From JBCCFW01 sp039029535 (GTDB lineage Bacteria; Acidobacteriota; JBCCFW01), in the NCBI GenBank assembly GCA_039029535.1, contig JBCCFW010000236.1, positions 1 to 9,715 of the forward strand: a stretch of DNA of 9,715 nucleotides. Direction: 5' to 3'. Below are positions 6,379-9,715 of this stretch, in pieces. The position numbers were made by a program, and so were the translations under genes. The stretch's first letter is position 1; each line of letters opens with the position of its first letter. Below the pieces are notes generated by a model. The model saw nothing but the letters and a program-made list of their open reading frames with translations, was not told where the DNA came from and did no database searches.

Positions 6379-6994
6379 TCCTCGAGCGGCGTAAGCGTCG
6401 CTGATAGATCGGTCGGCTCGCCTCGGGTGAGCTGACCTCGCGGAAGCCGGCCTTGCGATACATCGCCGTCACGCCGGTCCACGCAAAGGCACCCGGTACC
6501 GTGCCGTCCTTCACTCGCACCGGATAGCCCTCGAGCCCCGGTGCTCCCTGCTCGCGCACGTGCTCGACGACCGCCGAGAGCAAGCGCGTCGCCAGGCCCC
6601 GTCCACGCTGCGCCGTGGGAATGAAGAAGCACGGCAACGACCAGAGCCCTTCATCGGGATGGTCGGCGAGCATCCGGGCCTTCACCAGCCGGGGATAGTC
6701 GGAGCGTGGTCCGACGTCACACCAGCCGACGGGCTGGCCATCGTGGAAGGCGAGCAACCCCTGCACCGCACCGTCGCGCACGAGCTTGCGGAAGGCCCGT
6801 CGGTTGGGCTCGCCCTTCTTCTCCTCCCAGAGCTTGCCGCCTCGCGGCAGACGCCAATGCATGCACCAACAGCCTCCGCATGCGCCGCGTTCGCCGAAGA
6901 GGCTCTCGACCTGCGACCAGTCGTCGGAAGTGACCGCTCGGAAGACGAGGTCCTTCGCACGGAAGGGAGTCTTCGCCCTCTTCTTCGCGGTCAT
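6374..6994 (-). CDS. GNAT family N-acetyltransferase with N-terminal CxxCxC cluster
   Basis: A 206-residue acetyl-CoA-dependent transferase of unknown substrate. The acetyl-CoA pyrophosphate loop is Q129-RGRGLA135, preceded by the strand SLPCFFIP (119-126), and a C-terminal AMYRKAGFREV (177-187) is the usual GNAT ending. VGWCDVGPRSDYPRL (89-103) is the central strand and following loop. Residues 38-48 read A-C39-G-G-C42-W-C44-M-H-W-R, a Cys/Trp-rich motif I associate with a distinct GNAT subgroup of unknown substrate. The ATG at 6994 overlaps the TGA of the upstream gene by four bases, with no Shine-Dalgarno, so translation is probably coupled. The frame continues upstream to 7276, but that part is low-complexity Arg/Ala/Gly sequence shadowing the preceding gene. 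It is the last gene of the minus-strand operon and ends tail to tail with the reductase. Confidence 0.88.
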   Translation of the reverse strand: MTAKKRAKTPFRAKDLVFRAVTSDDWSQVESLFGERGACGGCWCMHWRLPRGGKLWEEKKGEPNRRAFRKLVRDGAVQGLLAFHDGQPVGWCDVGPRSDYPRLVKARMLADHPDEGLWSLPCFFIPTAQRGRGLATRLLSAVVEHVREQGAPGLEGYPVRVKDGTVPGAFAWTGVTAMYRKAGFREVSSPEASRPIYQRRLRRSRS

Positions 6995-8256
6995 CGCTGG
7001 GTCGTCGGACGCTCCACGTGGCGCAACGGCAGGCCCAGCTCGACGAGGGTGGTCAGCACCTCTCCCTCCGGCTCGAGCACGAAGCCGCCGTCGGGCGTTG
7101 GCTCGCCTTGCCAGCGGATCTCTGGGCAAGGACCTTCGAGAACACCATCGGCGGGCAGGCTCTCCCCCGCTCGCAAGCGACGCACCCACGACGTCAACGC
7201 GAGCTCGGCCGACAGCGACCACGCCGGCTCCTGAGCCCGCAGCGCCCGGCGCACGCTCGGCACCGTGAGGTTCCACTCCGGCGCCTCGACCAGGAGCTCG
7301 CGCAGCTCGGTCATCGACGTGCAGGCGTCGGCGGTGACCATGCTCTCGGCGTCGAGGAGACGCTGGGCGCTGTCGACGATGGCCAGTCGGAAGAGCGGTC
7401 GCGCGGTCTTGAGTCCGAGCTTCGCCTTCCAGCCGGCCTGGATGCTTCCCTTCGGCAGGGCGCCAAAGGGATCCTCGAGCTCACCGAGATGCACGAGCCA
7501 CCAGGACTCGTGCTCGAAAGCCGGTCGGCCCCAGCGCAGGGCCTGCTCGGGCGTCGACTCGGGTGATGGCACGCTCAGGTCCGGCGCGCAGCGCTCGAGT
7601 CGGCTGAGCCAACGCAGGCTGCGAGCGCTCGCCAGCCGCGACGCGCTGTCGGGCCGGCGGAGCAGGTCGCCGCTGAGCTTCGCTCGCGCTGCCAGGGCCT
7701 GCTCCGCTTCGGTCGCTCGACCGAGCTCTCGCTGCCTCAGCGAGTGCAAGACGAGCAAGGCTTCGGCTTCGAGCCGACGCTGGGCGTCGAGCAGGCGCCG
7801 CGGCGGCACCGGTCGCGGCTCGGGATCCCACTCCCAGGAGGGTGTCGGTCCCGTGGCCAGGGCGACGACGAGGGCGCGCAACGGCTCGCTGCGTCGGTCG
7901 AGCCAGGCGGCCAGCTCCGGCGGCAAGGCCCGCTCGATGTTTCCGGTTGCGAGGTATTGGTCGAGCCGATCGGCCAACGGTGGCTCGGGGATGGGCTCGA
8001 GGCTCGGCCGCTTGCGGTCGGCCTCAGAGGAGATGAGATCGAGCCCCGCCGCGGCAAACAGCGTCTCCACCGTGAGCGCTTCGGGGTCCGCCTCCTGGCG
8101 GGCCAACACCGGCGAGAGGTCGCGGGAGAGCTGCTCGCCCCAGGCCTCCCACACCGAGTGCAACGCCTTCTCCGACCGCCAGCCCACCACGTGGTGGGCG
8201 ACGAAGCCCACGCACAGGAAGATCAGCGGAAAGAGAAGGAGGAGACGACGCAGCAT
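6991..8256 (-). CDS. Membrane-anchored protein with large extracytoplasmic region, function unknown
   Basis: A 421-residue protein I do not recognise. The basic start MLRR is followed by a hydrophobic segment at about 4-22 (LLLLFPLIFLCVGFVAHHVV) with no obvious cleavage site, so it is probably a signal anchor with the rest in the periplasm. The body is Leu/Ala/Arg/Glu-rich and mostly helical: a Pro-rich stretch at about 84-94, helical segments at about 155-205 (QRRLEAEALLVLHSLRQREL), a Trp/His motif HESWWLVHLGELEDPFG, and a beta-type C-terminal end (GGFVLEPEGEVLTTLVELGLPL). Single-pass topology and a helical periplasmic body recall assembly or scaffold proteins of envelope machines, but no motif supports naming one. 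It starts 10 bases after the aminopeptidase stop and overlaps the acetyltransferase start, so all three are probably one transcript. Confidence 0.8.
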   Translation of the reverse strand: MLRRLLLLFPLIFLCVGFVAHHVVGWRSEKALHSVWEAWGEQLSRDLSPVLARQEADPEALTVETLFAAAGLDLISSEADRKRPSLEPIPEPPLADRLDQYLATGNIERALPPELAAWLDRRSEPLRALVVALATGPTPSWEWDPEPRPVPPRRLLDAQRRLEAEALLVLHSLRQRELGRATEAEQALAARAKLSGDLLRRPDSASRLASARSLRWLSRLERCAPDLSVPSPESTPEQALRWGRPAFEHESWWLVHLGELEDPFGALPKGSIQAGWKAKLGLKTARPLFRLAIVDSAQRLLDAESMVTADACTSMTELRELLVEAPEWNLTVPSVRRALRAQEPAWSLSAELALTSWVRRLRAGESLPADGVLEGPCPEIRWQGEPTPDGGFVLEPEGEVLTTLVELGLPLRHVERPTTQR

Positions 8257-8266
8257 GTGCTCGGAA

Positions 8267-9715
<1,449 letters not shown>

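Noticed and set aside
6995..7276. 94-residue N-terminal extension of the GNAT protein
   Set aside because: Arg/Ala/Gly-rich shadow of the upstream gene; the ATGA overlap at 6991-6994 marks the start.

Overview
This is a high-GC (my rough estimate is 65-70 %), densely packed bacterial chromosome segment. It has short intergenic gaps, translational overlaps of the ATGA/GTGA type and strong third-position G/C, so long spurious reading frames lie opposite nearly every real gene. No rRNA, tRNA, CRISPR array, transposase, integrase or phage gene is visible. The gene content (Sec-exported proteins of unknown function, a rhodanese-E1/JAMM pair, a bacterial-type ferredoxin-NADP reductase) would suit an environmental Acidobacteriota, Myxococcota or gammaproteobacterium-like lineage. 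The assignment is inference only and I would not go below 'high-GC Gram-negative'.

Layout, left to right. (1) Positions 1-1246, minus strand, cut by the left edge: a Sec-exported protein with a regulatory-like beta domain. It looks like a degenerate, probably inactive member of a secreted HExxH metallopeptidase-like family. (2) Positions 1454-3455, minus strand: a tightly coupled operon transcribed from right to left. It runs from a JAMM/M67 metallopeptidase to a rhodanese-E1 (ThiF/MoeB-type) adenylyltransferase to a three-helix membrane protein, with 4-bp overlaps at both junctions. The first two genes point to processing and activation of a ubiquitin-fold sulfur carrier (MoaD/ThiS/CysO type); the carrier itself is not in the window. 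(3) Positions 3589-5376, plus strand, divergent from that operon: a large exported protein with repeated GxxxG arrays and a DxxGDGxxxPGE-type beta domain, of unknown function. A weak terminator-like hairpin follows it. (4) Positions 5516-6367, plus strand: an FAD-dependent ferredoxin/flavodoxin-NADP+ reductase. (5) Positions 6374-9715, minus strand, convergent with the reductase: an operon running right to left. It starts with an M17 leucyl aminopeptidase (cut by the right edge), then a single-pass membrane-anchored protein of unknown function, then a GNAT acetyltransferase with a Cys cluster.

I do not see a convincing wholly new system. The most notable points are the likely pseudo-peptidase at the left edge (HExxH position reads GQLGA), the E1/JAMM cassette with a translationally coupled unknown membrane protein and no carrier, and the FliH-like glycine repeats in a secreted protein.
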